A stretch of DNA of 64,000 bases from Laburnicola sp. R22_1 (Eukaryota > Ascomycota > Dothideomycetes > Pleosporales > Didymosphaeriaceae), in NCBI GenBank assembly GCA_014281115.1, contig JACONQ010000003.1:4502874-4566873 (forward strand), in the 5' to 3' direction. Shown here piece by piece: positions 1 through 10,799 of this stretch. The notes under the pieces were generated by a model. It was not told the DNA's origin, made no database searches, and worked only from the letters and a program-made list of their open reading frames with translations. Positions within the stretch are counted from its first letter, which is position 1. Each line of letters starts with the position of its first letter. Both the position numbers and the translations under genes were made by a program.

Positions 1-158
1 ACAGTTACATGCACGTTCGCGGAACATCATAATCTTTCCGTAATCTGAAAGCCATCTTTTCTATGCTTCCAGAAGCAGTCTAACCTCATTACGGCCTGTC
101 GTGAGTGCAATCGAATATGAAGAGGGACGACTGTCGTGTTCTCTTGGCATGACGCGTA

Positions 159-203
159 CGGAGGTGCCTTTCAAAAGTTTTTGCCCACCTTGGCGAGCAG
201 GGG
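159..203 (+). repeat. Left TIR of Tc1-like element
   Basis: A 45-bp sequence matching the reverse complement of 1519-1563 at every base. TA immediately precedes it. It contains the short run CAAAAGTTTTTG. Confidence 0.93.
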
Positions 204-313
204 GTTCTGTGCTATTCCTAATTAAGAGCGTTCTCCGGCTGGCTCTAGCTCTGGCTTCCTGAGCCTCCGACCCTCCTTATACTCGTTGCCTCCATTGAGC
301 TCAAGGATCTGTT

Positions 314-1400
314 CTATATGGTATGGAATCCGCTCAATCCAAGCCTGTATTTCTCCTGAGGCAGCTCTCTCCAGCACTGCTCCCATGCCCGTACTGCCTC
401 TGCTCTATTCTTAGGAGCTCCTTTCTTCGTAGTAGCCCTTTTCATCCATGGCCAGCAAGGCTCAATAGAATTCAAATCAGGAGAGTTACCACACCAGATA
501 ATCCTCTTAACATCATGAATGCTATATATATAGCTTTGAACGTAGTGGTCGTGAGAAGGCGCCTTGTCTTCCTGTACAACTGTTCTAGGCCGCGTAGCCT
601 TACACTGCTTTGCAAAAGGAATAAGCTTTGGCAGCAGAATTGTTGTCTGGTACCGGTACCAGTCAATTCCTGAGCCACTGCCTCGGCTGAGCTTTCCAGT
701 CCTCTGGTTCCATCTCCACTGGGGCAGCCGTCCAGGCTTGGTACGGAGACCTAGGCGACGCATGCCATTCTCAAGCTCCCACTCAGCCTTTTTGATAGGC
801 TCAAGCTCCTTGTTCAGTTCATCAATTTGAGCAGCAGCAGCCTCCTTCTCTTTCTTTGTTTCTGGCGTCCAGCAGTGACAGGGGCCCTTCTTGTCGTACG
901 AGAAACAGCCCCAAAACATAAATTCAGAGTAGCCTTTCCATCTCTCACGAATACAGCTCCGTACGAAGGCCTCATCTGCTTTCCTCCATACTCGATATCC
1001 TCCACGCCTATGGTTGAGAACAACAGACGTTTCGTCTGACCAGATAACATTCTTCCAATCTTCAACAGAGCGTTCGTCAACCCAGGCTTCCTCGTTGTCT
1101 GATCTTCTTGGGCCTGGCACCAAGATTCTTATAACGATCCTCCTTCTCTGCTTCGTCAACCAATCTTCCGACTTTAGATTGCTTTGATGGCCGGCCAGAT
1201 TGATAGGCGTTTTCAAGATGCTTATCTTCAAGCTTCAGCGGCCGCTGGCCTGGATCGAAACCTCGCTCGATTGCTCGCGCGTATATAGAGTTGATCGTAC
1301 GCTTCTCGATTCCAGTGAGTCCGGTGATCTCATTGTTTGACTTGCCTATAGCCTTAAGAACGACTACCGTGGCACGAGTAGAGTTATCGTGATGAACCAT
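314..1400 (-). pseudogene. Tc1-like DDE transposase, frameshifted
   Basis: Two overlapping minus frames make up the transposase. The N-terminal part (start 1400) has helix-turn-helix character (NNEITGLTGIEKRTINSIYARA) ending in a GRPSK AT-hook-like segment. The C-terminal part (stop at 314) has the catalytic core: first Asp in WSDETSV, second in VQEDKAPSH, and Glu in SPDLNSIEPCW. The spacing of 34 residues between the last two is the DD34E signature of Tc1. The two halves are in different frames and overlap at about 1077-1231, and the linker between GRPSK and the SDET motif looks short, so an internal deletion plus frameshift is likely. Transposition in trans is still possible because the ends are intact. 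Confidence 0.85.
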
Positions 1401-1518
1401 AGCGACAGTACTAGATAGATCAATTGACAGAGAGTAGTAGTTACAGAGGGTAAGGCCTGAGGTTGAGAAGTGGCCACGTCAACTCGGAGATGCTTCCCGA
1501 TCTGGAATGTGGCGCATA

Positions 1519-1563
1519 CCCCTGCTCGCCAAGGTGGGCAAAAACTTTTGAAAGGCACCTCCG
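1519..1563 (-). repeat. Right TIR of Tc1-like element
   Basis: Exact reverse complement of 159-203, followed by the TA target duplication at 1564-1565. Confidence 0.93.
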
Positions 1564-1565
1564 TA

Positions 1566-1911
1566 TAGAGTTCCATTGACACCATCATTATCAACCACCT
1601 AAGACCCCCTGCGGACTACAACGCGCCAACTTGTCATTTATCGCCCGATAAAATTCGGCCCCTCCACCGACAAAAACATGTTGGTTGTAACGCTTATCCA
1701 CGTCATGTCTGTATTGATGCCTTGTCATCCTTTCTGCAACTACTACTCGACATTGTATTTGAGTAGCCTTCATGTCTAATTCCAGGGTCTTTTTACGCTC
1801 AATTTGCTCGCAACGCACATCTGCGTATTACTGCCCAAGAGCTTCATTCACCACTTCCGCCTTCTTTGCACCCATTAGCCGAAGATACTTAATACACAAA
1901 CTGCCCTCGGG
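1566..1911. other. Intergenic: upstream region of bli-3-like gene
   Basis: Non-repetitive sequence between the Tc1-like element and the bli-3-like start. I see no convincing coding frame; it presumably holds the promoter and 5' UTR of the gene at 1912. Confidence 0.5.
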
Positions 1912-2658
1912 ATGCCGGAACCCCTTAAGCCTAGCGAGGTCAATTCGCAGACCGACCCTTCCGTCGCCAAGCAGTACGATAACGAGTCGCCCAAAGAACA
2001 GCAGATCAAGGATCTGTTTAACATGATTGATGGAAAAAAGATTGGGATGTTGAACACATACCGAAACGGCGTTGGTTAGTTTTGCCCCTTCCTAACTACA
2101 TTTCTCACCCACTCCGGTGTCTGTCATCTGAACTTTGGAGCTGTATTCAGCCCGCCATGGTACATGGTTCCATTTGACACTATACTAACAGTTCTTATCA
2201 CAGGACCTGTTGGTCGCTCGATGGCCGTCGGCAAGCGATCCGGTCTCGACATCCTCTTCTTAGCCAACAAACACTCGCGTAAATTCTCCGACCTCGAACA
2301 GAACAAGGAAGTCCAGATCACCTTCCAAGACAGCAAAACGCAAGACTGGATCTCCATTTCCGGGACCGCGAATACCATCTCAAACTCGGACCCGCGCATA
2401 AAGGAGATTTGGAACAACGGCGTCAAGGCCTGGTTCGGCGATTTGGGCGACGGAAAGCATGACGGCAGCGCCGATGACCCACGCATGACGCTGATTGAGG
2501 TCAAGGCTAAGTACGCGACGTACTACTTGACGCAAGTCGGCTTGATGGGATATATGAAGGAGGTTGGTACTGCAGCTTTGACAGGCAAGGTTGCTGATAC
2601 TGGTGTTTTGAGGGAGTTGAATGAGCAGGATATTCAGAAGGCGAGGACGATGGAATAA
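1912..2658 (+). CDS. bli-3: BLI-3-like FMN-binding split-barrel protein (2 exons)
   Basis: The CDS is 1912-2074 joined to 2204-2658, encoding 205 aa, the usual length of this family. The 129-bp intron has donor GTTAGT, branch ACTAAC and acceptor CAG, and the join reads GVG|PVGRSMAVGKR with no frame break. The start was chosen at MPEPLKPSE because the frame closes upstream and downstream residues are colinear with the family. Recognisable family segments are KKIGMLNTYRNG, SGLDILFLANKHSRKFSDLE and VQITFQDSKTQDWISISG. The family is the pyridoxamine-phosphate-oxidase-like 'general stress' FMN/FAD-binding split barrel, typified by the Neurospora blue-light-induced BLI-3. It is expected to be a cytosolic flavin-binding protein; its exact reaction is not established. 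The coding sequence looks intact. It converges on the gene at 3203-4316. Confidence 0.9.
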
Positions 2659-3202
2659 GTAGTCGCTTTGTTGATCGGGGGCTCATACTACGATGCTAGT
2701 GTTGTATACAGGCGTCGCTCACAGCTATGAAAGGGGAGAGAAAATTTGGATTTAGTTCTTGGGAACATTATCTGAGTCAAGGAACGTTTGCATAGTCATC
2801 ATCCACCATGTCCAGGTCTGGAGTTCAGCATTCAGTCTTCCCAAGAACCTTGTGATGTGGAGTCAACGGATCTTGTGGTGGAAATCGGATAGTCCTTCTA
2901 ATTATCTTGCTCGCTATCTCTGCGCATAGTACTAGGCTTAGGGTATTGTTCGATGTTGGGGAGTCGTATACGTCATATGCGTTCATGGTCACCTCATCTG
3001 AACATTGAACATCGTGGCGACCTTTCTTAGACCAAATTTTGGAACAATTCCGTACCTACAACTATGCAATAGGCAATTCTCAGTTGATGACCGCGAAGAC
3101 AACGATATCAAGTGCAGTAGACTGGAGAGGGTTCAGTGTTGAACACGCACTGCAAGTTGGTGGCGAGCTATGCGCTAGCCTCCTACGGCCTAACAACCTT
3201 GC
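2659..3202. other. Intergenic: convergent 3' regions
   Basis: Sequence between two convergent stop codons (2658 on +, 3203 on -). It should contain both 3' UTRs. I see no coding frame or repeat. Confidence 0.5.
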
Positions 3203-4316
3203 TCATCCCAACCTCCTCCCTTCCTCGTCTCTCTGAATCCCATGAACCGTTCGATTACCCTTTCCTCTCCAATCGGTCCTGCCTCTTCTTGTCGTCAGTT
3301 CGCGTCGTCCGCCCTGAGCTCTTGCTATATTTGGCTGATCTGCGCTGCCGCTGTCCCTACGCGCATCTTGTGTCTCGGGATACGGCGCCCAAGGAACATA
3401 AGAGGAGTTACGACGGGAGCCGAGAGGTATGGAGTTGGGGTTGACATCAGGCTCAGACATTTGGATGTCTTGTCCATCATAGCGATTGCCTCGATATCCG
3501 CTCGCAGTTCGCTCGATACCCGTATTCCTCTCATCTTGTGGCCGTCTGGTCTCTACCGCGTGGCTTCGCCGGGCCAATCTATTTGTCTTGTCCCCTTCGA
3601 CTCTCATCTTCTTCATGGGCTGTATCTCTTTCGGCAGTTCTTTGACTTCACCCTCCTCTTTATCCTCATCTTCGGCTTCCTGCAAGTTCCTTGTAGGATG
3701 AGAGTGTGTCTCAACTACATTGCGGTCTTTGTTGCGAACCGTCTTTGCTTCGGCCAACGTATTGCAGCCGTCTTCTTTCGCCTCCTTCTCCATCTTCTCC
3801 ATTTCTGTTCCTTCCTTGCCGTCCTTAGCCTGCACCCTCGCTTTGGTCCAACCCAGCAACTGCCTAGCACTCTCAGACAACTCCTGCGGCAGCATCTGCT
3901 CCTCCTCCGGCATCCCATCATTCTTCTTCTCTCCATCCGCATTAATGGCCCGCGTAAGATACCACGACAACACCTGCTCCCTCAACTCAACCTTCGCCGC
4001 CATCGACTCTTCGCCCTGTAGCAACCGTTCTCCAATATCCTGGTGTATCTCCGCAAAATGCAACATCCTCTCTGCCAGCTTGTAGTTCCCGTCCTTCTCG
4101 GCTAAGGCGGTGCACATTCGGAGTGCAGATATGGCGGCGGCTGCGAGATCGGTCGCGGAGGCAATACCAGTGCCATATGGTATGACGAGGTTTCCCAAAC
4201 CGAGTTCTTGTATGAATTTCAGTTAGCATGTTCATGAAGAGCGAGTATTTCTCCATACCTTTGCTTCCTTCCATGGCGTCGGTGGTGTCCTGGAGCGACG
4301 CGCACAGAGGAGGCAT
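3203..4316 (-). CDS. Hypothetical protein, charged C-terminal half (2 exons)
   Basis: On the minus strand the exons are 4316-4259 and 4206-3203, encoding 353 aa. The 52-bp intron has donor GTATGG, branch GCTAAC and acceptor ACAAG. The splice joins DAMEGSK to ELGLGNLVIPYGTGIASA without a shift, which supports the model. The start was placed at MPPLCASLQD because upstream residues look like translated leader. The first ~110 residues form a compact, probably helical region (AISALRMCTALAEKDGNYKLAERMLHFAE...). Residues ~115-230 are very rich in Glu, Lys and Asp. The tail is Arg-rich with RRNSSYVPWAPYPE, suggesting disorder and possibly nuclear location. I do not recognise the family. No disablement seen. 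Confidence 0.7.
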
Positions 4317-5003
4317 GTAGATAGCGCACGCGCGGCGCAGATGTTTTGGGTGCGTCGGTCGGTTTGGTGATGGGGATTGTCGAGTTGAAGTTTGAGCAAG
4401 CTTTGCGCGCAGTTTGTGATGTATAGTGAACACTTGGGAAAGTTTACAGTGGGCACGTGCGCGGATATGACGGGCGCAATTTTAAAGGGTGGGCAGTGAA
4501 TGTACTGTTTTTCACTTAAGGGGCGTACGCGCTCTTGTGGGCTAACGGGGAGAAAGCTCGAGCATCCGACCATGGTGCATAGGTCTTGCGATCTTTCTGT
4601 TACTTGTCAGGTTAGGCTGATAGAAAAATCAATTCTGTCAGTAGACACATTCACAAGTCCCAACTTCTTTGTCCCTCCCTCTGAAACTTGTGGTTGCTTT
4701 TCACTAAGACATTCACCTGGACTAGGAACAGACAGGTGACCCATGGTTTGAACAAAACTAAGCGCAAAGCATAGTCAAAGAGAAATGGATTCAATGTATT
4801 ACACATGAAATTACTCTTTAATGTACATATAGCGCTATCAGCGGCGCATTTTTATACCCTGGCGCAGTGCTGCCGACTCGAATGCAAATTGCAAGCGGTC
4901 GAAAGCCTAATGAAACTGCGAACCCCACAAACAGACTCTAGGAATCTGAGAAATTCGGGTCTCGCCCATGGCTTACCCTCACAGACGCCTCTTCTCCTTG
5001 CCT
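4317..5003. other. Intergenic: upstream of hypothetical gene
   Basis: Non-repetitive sequence containing the promoter side of the minus-strand gene ending at 4316 and the 3' flank of the fragment at 5004-5236. No convincing gene in any frame. Confidence 0.5.
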
Positions 5004-5236
5004 TCACGGTATACCCCTCCCTGCCCTTGTAGCCTTCGCCAACTCACTGGCCGCCTTGTCATCCGCGTATCGCTGGTAGATCGGCAAATAATGCTCGCGC
5101 TCGCTCATCGTCTCAACCACGCTCTTCCTCGTCTGGGCGTGCTCACTCCACTTCCTCCACCTCTCCCACATACCCCGATCATCTGCTCCTTGGATACCAA
5201 AGCAATTCTTAAGTTGGCTCTTGAGTTTATAGTGTA
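5004..5236 (-). pseudogene. 3' terminal exon of an unrecognised gene, cut by transposon
   Basis: A minus-strand open frame of normal base composition ends at TGA (5004-5006). It encodes about 70 residues of highly protein-like, charged sequence including NCFGIQGADDRGMWERW, TRKSVVETMSEREHYLP and IYQRYADDKAASEL. The 5' part is missing. Reading upstream, the sequence turns abruptly into AT-rich, RIP-mutated Copia sequence at about 5236 (boundary uncertain by ~20 bases because the frame happens to stay open). I do not recognise the family; one cysteine and a basic-acidic helical pattern are all that can be said. It is a remnant of a host gene interrupted or truncated by the repeat block. Confidence 0.6.
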
Positions 5237-5435
5237 GTAAGGCGTTTAATTAATAAAAGGCCATAATAATATTATTAACGTAGATGAATAAGATGAGCCA
5301 CTTATTAATATATAAGCAGGGGAAGCTATTGACGCGTCTGAGCCCTAGCTACTTAATTGCTACTTAAAACGTGTTGTACTATAGAAGCGGAGCGTCTTTT
5401 AAACTATAGAGGGCGCGCAGCACCTTTAGGAGATT
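5237..5435 (-). mobile_element. Copia remnant B, segment 1 (reverse transcriptase)
   Basis: The minus-strand translation, allowing RIP-type stops, gives LLKVLRALYSLKDAPLL and then FIYVNNIIMAFY, a Copia reverse transcriptase with its YVDD box mutated to YVNN (about 5268-5283). Element A inserted in this RT; the rest continues at 10800. Truncated just after the YVDD box at the host junction. Confidence 0.8.
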
Positions 5436-5670
5436 TGTCAGATTTGATAGTGTTCTGTCACTTTAAGATAATATATTAATGAGAATTGATGACTGTGATG
5501 ATTTATTGTGATGGAGAAGCCCAGCTATCGCGAGAAGTTTCTATCTATGCTAAGGCCCTTGTACTATCTAGGATAGTACAGGGGCAATGCAAAACAGCAG
5601 TGCGCCAGCCTCCTTAGTGTATTTCACAGAGAGATTATCACTGGAATGCACAGTGACCGTCTATCTGACA
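5436..5670 (-). repeat. 3' LTR of Copia A
   Basis: Begins TGTCAGATTTGATAG and ends ATCTGACA. It is colinear with 10565-10799, differing mainly by C/T and G/A transitions. Confidence 0.95.
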
Positions 5671-5689
5671 CACCCCCTTAGCTTGGAGC

Positions 5690-8600
5690 CATCCTAAGCT
5701 GGACCCAATTCTTCGCAGCTGTACTATTGCTTATAGTCCAAAAGCTTCCATCCTTTGTTCTAATTTGTCCAGGTCGACCTCGTGGTTAGTGATCCTACCC
5801 TTAACATCTTCAAGTCCAAGTTAATTTACAAACTTGGCCTATTTTCTAGCTAGTAGAGCCTTTGTAAGGCCATCTGCTGCTATTTCTTCTAATTATTAGT
5901 ATTGGATTTTGATAGCTCCATAAGCTACTTCTTGTCGAAGCCAATAATTGTGTATATCAACGTGCCTAAGCTTAGTCTGTAATTTGGCAATTTCTTCAGT
6001 AACAAGTCGAATAGTTTGTTAATTATCGCAGTTAATAGTAATTGTTAATAGGGAGAGTTTAATCTTAAGTTTAGTAATCAACTAAGAGGTAAAGAGTGCC
6101 TCTTTTGCAACTTGTAAAAGGGCTAGCAACTTAGCTTTAGTTGTTAAGGTAGTAACTGTGTCTTGCTTGCTCGCCTTCTAGGCAACAAGACCACTAAACA
6201 GCTTAATAATGTATCCTTATAAGCTCTTTCTATCAAGGGTGTTATCGGCGAACGAGGCATCGCTAGCAACCTCATAAGTGTCTGCTCCTCCAAAGCGTAG
6301 CCCTAATAATCGAGTGGAGGACAGGTAAAGCAGTACGCGGTCGGCGGCGTTATAATGCTCCTCGCTAGGATTTGACAGGAATCGCGATAATTAAGAGCTT
6401 GCGAATGCGATATTAGGGCGTGTAGTTACTGCGGCGTAAAGAATTAATCTAATCTTTCGCTAGTATTAATTAATCTCAGCCTTTGTAGCAAGTCCTTCTT
6501 AAGGTAGCAGTTTAACTGCGGACATTAGGGTATCGTGTTTAAGGTCGCGTTGGTCGATTAGGCGACTAATCTTATCTATATAGGACGCCTAGGACAGCTA
6601 GAGTTGCCTGTTTGCACGGTCTCTAACAATTTTAATCCCTAGAAACCACTAAAGATTATTACCACTAGTGAGGATAAACTGTGTACTTATCTTTTCCATC
6701 ACTGCGTTAGCAGCGTGTTTCTGATCTTTAGAGTAGGCAACGATAAGGTCGTCCACATAGAAGAAGATAATAATACTGTCTTTAATTATATAGCAAGACT
6801 TATAAGGGACTATAGTAAAACTAAGATCCCTAAGAGCGCTAGTAAATTCTCTCTATCACAGTAGTAGTAAGATTTAAAGACCATACAGTGCCTTGTGTAA
6901 CTATAGAATAGTGCTAGGTTGTGTGTAATCTCGCGGCATTCTTATATAGAATTCTTTGTCCAGATTCGCATGGACGAAAGCGTTGGTGATATTATACTAG
7001 CTGAGCTCTAGGTCGTATCGAGCTGCCATAGACATAATCAGGCGAAATAATTGTCCTGCGAGGGTTGCAGCATAGGTGTCTTAAGTAGTAAGGTGGCGTT
7101 GTTAATCTCCGCGCACTACTAACCTAGCCTTGCACTTCTAAAATTAATAATATTTATTAAGTTTATAAGTATACACCCACATGCAATTAAGGATTTAGTG
7201 GCCGCGTGATCGCACTAGGGTAATGGACACCTCACTCTAAGACTTTATTTTCTTATGGCTTTATAGGTATACCTGCTTAGCCTCCTTCCACATATTAAAT
7301 AGCGGGTGATTGTCTATCTATATTCCGCTAGATAGAGGTTTTAGTAATTGACTTTAGTGGGGTTTCTGTCCTATTGCGAGCATGCGATTAAATTAAGCTT
7401 TGTTAAGCGGCTTCCCCTTATACTTGCCTCTGCTTCCTACTTGTGTACCTGCTAGGAAAGCGGCTGCCTATAGCACAGCGCGTTAATCTAGCTATGGTAA
7501 TCCAATAGGTAACTAGTCGTGTTAATTATGTTTAAAGCTCGCTATTAATTAGATAAGCAATGCGACAGGTAGAGGTGTCACTAGTGGTGTTGGGTAGGTG
7601 TAATTAATCTTCCTCCCTTAGTAATACCCTAGCGGGTCTTCTTCTTCATCCTCGCGATTGCGGGTGTTAGTGATTAACTTATTCTTATAGAAGAATTTAG
7701 TGTTTTCTTACTTAGGTAGTAGAGGTAGCAACTCTACTAATTAGGTCTATACAGCAATCTCTTTAGTAGTACTATGTATAAGGTTGTCTAACAGATCCTC
7801 TATTTTACCTAAGAACACCTTATCTTTATTAAAGATAACGTCGCGTGTACTAATGACTTTATTAAGTAGTAGGATCTATATCCTCCAGATGTTTAATAAT
7901 TAGTAGCCCACTAGGTATCCAACCTATGCCTTTAGGTCTAACCTTTAGAGCTTACTCTTGCCGCGTTTAGTATTATTAGTTAAGGCGAAGGCTTTACAGC
8001 CATAGGCCCTAAGGTAAGCCTAGTTTGGTTTCTTTAGTTAAGTGATAATGCCGTTTTAGAAAGCAACTATTATAAAGAATACTTTGTGTAGTGATTGCCA
8101 TTAGTTAGCGTAGTTCGGAGTTTAATTATATAGGTATATAGCCGCTCGTGTAATTTCTAGCTATAGGTTAAAAGGGAGATTGGCGTTAAGTCGCATTGCA
8201 CAACCCTTCTTCTTAATTACACCCCCTAAGCGTTTAGCTCCTCTATTTTAAGCTTGGGTATTAGGTGCTAAAGACTTAATAATAATACCTTTACTAAAGC
8301 ACTACCTATAAACGTCTTATTTAACTAAAAAGATCTCATTATTAGATTTAATAACCTTGACTATTATATTAAATTGTACTTTTATAAATAGTACAAATTC
8401 CTTTAGCAACTTAATAATTGTTCGTGCTAGTCGCTGGTTAATTGTCTTTAAGGTAGAAATCCTAAGCTATGCCTAAGAATTAATTAGTGATAAGCATCTG
8501 GCTTTTCTCGCTAGTAAAGCTCCAATCTTTATAATTGTGAAAGTCTATAGCAACTCTCTTACCAGGACTATTATTAATTTGCCTAGGTTGTTATCTAATT

Positions 8601-10523
8601 TGTTACTTAAGCTTTAATCTACTATAGGCGTCGCATTAGACTATAGTAAGTCCTTTAAGGCGCACCCCCTTATAGTAATTTATAGTGTGTTCTAGTGCCT
8701 AAGGACCTAGGTGGCCTAGTTATTTATGCCATATAATAGCGTCTGCCTTCTGCGCACCTTATATAGTGCGCGTTATAATTTTGTGTGTGGCATACGTACT
8801 ATTATATATAGTACGATTTTGTTTAGGCATGTATTCTAGTACCTATTAACCATAGAGTTCTTAAAGGTTAGCCAGGACTATATTGTCCCTTCTCTTAATT
8901 ATTATTAGATCTGCCTTTGTGTCCTACTAGAGGCCTTGCCTGCGGAGTAATTAGAAGGACACAAGATTGCATAGGAGATTAGGGCAGTAGGTAATATTAT
9001 CTAGCCTTAGTACCCTATTTCTATGTACGCTCTTAACGTGTAGATAGACACTCCTATATCCCCTTATCTAAACTTATAATAATCCCGCCCATATAAAGTC
9101 TCCTGGCGATAGTGGTCGCATCGTGACAAAACAGTTAATATTGTTAAAAATGTGGCATGTTATGCGAGAATTGAGAATTGCGGAGTAACGTAGTGGATAG
9201 GTATTTAGGTCTAAGTAGTAGGAAGATGCAATAGCATTAAAGCTCGCTAAGAGAATAGTAATTTGTCTGCTATCTAGTTATTTATTATTAGTAACCTTAG
9301 TAATTTAGGTTAGAGTAGGAGTATGCGATAGTTTAATTCTAGGTGTTTAAGACCTTAGTCTTTTCACCTTTCTTATCTCCTCTTATAGATCTAAATTATT
9401 TTAGATTCTGTATTGTACTATATCTATAAAGCTAGGTTGTGGCCTAAACTACTCTGGTGCATAATCTGGGTATACATAGAAGCAGTCTTTTAGACTATGC
9501 CTTTGTCTATAAGTAGGGCATTTTCTGCCTTTAACTACTATTATATCCTCTATTAAGGACTGCTTAGATATAATACTTTAACCAAAGGATTGTTTTTATT
9601 AAGGTCTCCCCCGTCCATATTAGTTATTCGTAGAAGATGGCGCGTCTTTAGTAGCGTAAGAGGCGTCCCTATTAGTGTCTAGGGTAGATACACTACTAGT
9701 AGCGAGAGATGGCTCACTAGTAGCAAAGGCGCCCCTATGCTATTTGCCCTTAATTAGGTGGAGTATTGCTATATATTCTTAGAAGCGTTTTATTATCTCC
9801 TTCCTTGTTATATCTACGTCTTGGCGTCCAGTTTCTTAAAAGGACACGCCCTAGGTAGGGGCAGTCTTTATAATCGCAGTTAGGAAGTCCTTTATAGTAT
9901 TATGGATTAATTATACTTTAGCGACATTGTTTATCTCTGCTTCTATAGCTGCCTAATCATACTTAGTTAGCCAGGTATTCTAGTTTAAGGGTTGTCTTAT
10001 TGGCTTAAGAGCCTATAGGTATCGTGCTCTCGCCCTATCCCGCTTATCTTCCTTATTAACGCCTACTGTCTGCGTTAGAGATTTAATCTATTTTTAGATC
10101 TGCTCTCTAGACTTGCAGTAGTTACGTTGCAGGTATTGCGACACAGTAGATTGGATATAGATAACTACTTTCTTAAGACTTATTCTCTCTTCTTAGTATT
10201 CTTTATCCTTAATCTTATAGTCCTTAAGCTATATCTTATAGAACTTAATGTCCTCCTTATATGCCTTAAGGCCTGAGTTTAATAGCTCTGATAGGCGTGT
10301 TGGAGAGTTCTATTAATTGTTGTCGTTTACGCGGATAATCAGTCGCTATTTCTGGCGGCGACGGCGGTGTCGGCTTTTCGCGTGGGAGTTTGGCTCTGTC
10401 TGGATTAATAATGGGCCATATATCTATTGGCTCGCATCGCGCTTTTAGCTACTGCAGCCATGGTGTATAGTTAGTGTAATTAGTCAACACGATCGTTAAG
10501 TCGCGGAGCGTTAATAGCGACAT
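5690..10523 (-). pseudogene. Copia A gag-pol, RIP-inactivated
   Basis: Read on minus from the ATG at 10523 (MSLLTLRDLTIVLTNYTNY, gag start) through integrase and reverse transcriptase to RNase H. The RT is clear: NAFVHANLD..FYIRMPRDY, LYGLQ, FFYVDDLIVAYSK (YVDD codons 6748-6759), LQWFLGIKIVRDR. RNase H/C-terminal motifs include VASDASFADN, TTKAKLLAL and ADGLTKALL. Many TAA/TAG codons stand where Gln or Trp is expected, so no functional protein is made. The catalytic YVDD box is itself intact. Confidence 0.85.
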
Positions 10524-10564
10524 TGTCTTTTCTTAGGGTCGATTAAGGCAGTGAGACTCTTAAT

Positions 10565-10799
10565 TGTCAGATTTAATAGTGTTCTGTCACTTTAAGATAA
10601 TATATTAATAAGAATTAATAACTGTGATAATTTATTGTAATGGAGAAGCCTAGCTATCGCGAGAAGTTTCTATCTATGCTAAGGCCCTTGTACTATCTAG
10701 GATAGTACAGGGGCAATACAAAACAGTAGTGCGCCAGCCTCCTTAGTGTATTTTACAGAGAGATTATCACTAGAATGCACAGTAACCGTCTATCTAACA
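10565..10799 (-). repeat. 5' LTR of Copia A
   Basis: A 235-bp copy of the LTR at 5436-5670, followed leftward (minus sense) by a short leader that is nearly identical to that of elements C and D (ATTAAGAGTCTCACTGCCTTA), probably including the primer-binding region. Confidence 0.93.

Larger units (their letters stand above)
159..1563 (-). mobile_element. Tc1/mariner-type DNA transposon with perfect 45-bp TIRs
   Basis: The element is bounded by identical 45-bp terminal inverted repeats (159-203 and 1519-1563, beginning CGGAGGTGCC) and flanked on both sides by the dinucleotide TA (157-158 and 1564-1565), the expected IS630/Tc1 target duplication. At 1.4 kb it has a normal size for the class. 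It encodes one transposase on the minus strand, broken by a frameshift. The perfect TIR match and the small number of stops imply a much younger insertion than the Copia block to the right. Confidence 0.93.
5436..10799 (-). mobile_element. Copia element A, full length with 235-bp LTRs
   Basis: LTRs of 235 bp at 5436-5670 and 10565-10799 start TG and end CA. The element is flanked by the 5-bp target duplication AGATT (5431-5435 and 10800-10804). A polypurine tract (read on minus: AAGGGGGTG) abuts the 5436-5670 LTR, so this is the 3' LTR and the element is transcribed leftward. The total length of 5.36 kb is normal for Copia. It inserted into the RT region of remnant B. Stops are dense and almost all TAA/TAG in TpA-rich context, as expected from RIP. 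Confidence 0.95.

Noticed and set aside
3242..4021. Long plus-strand open frame (259 codons) over the hypothetical gene
   Set aside because: It is antisense to the spliced minus-strand gene. Its residues (Leu/Arg/His-rich) are what complementing a Glu/Lys-rich coding strand produces, and the minus model has a consistent intron.
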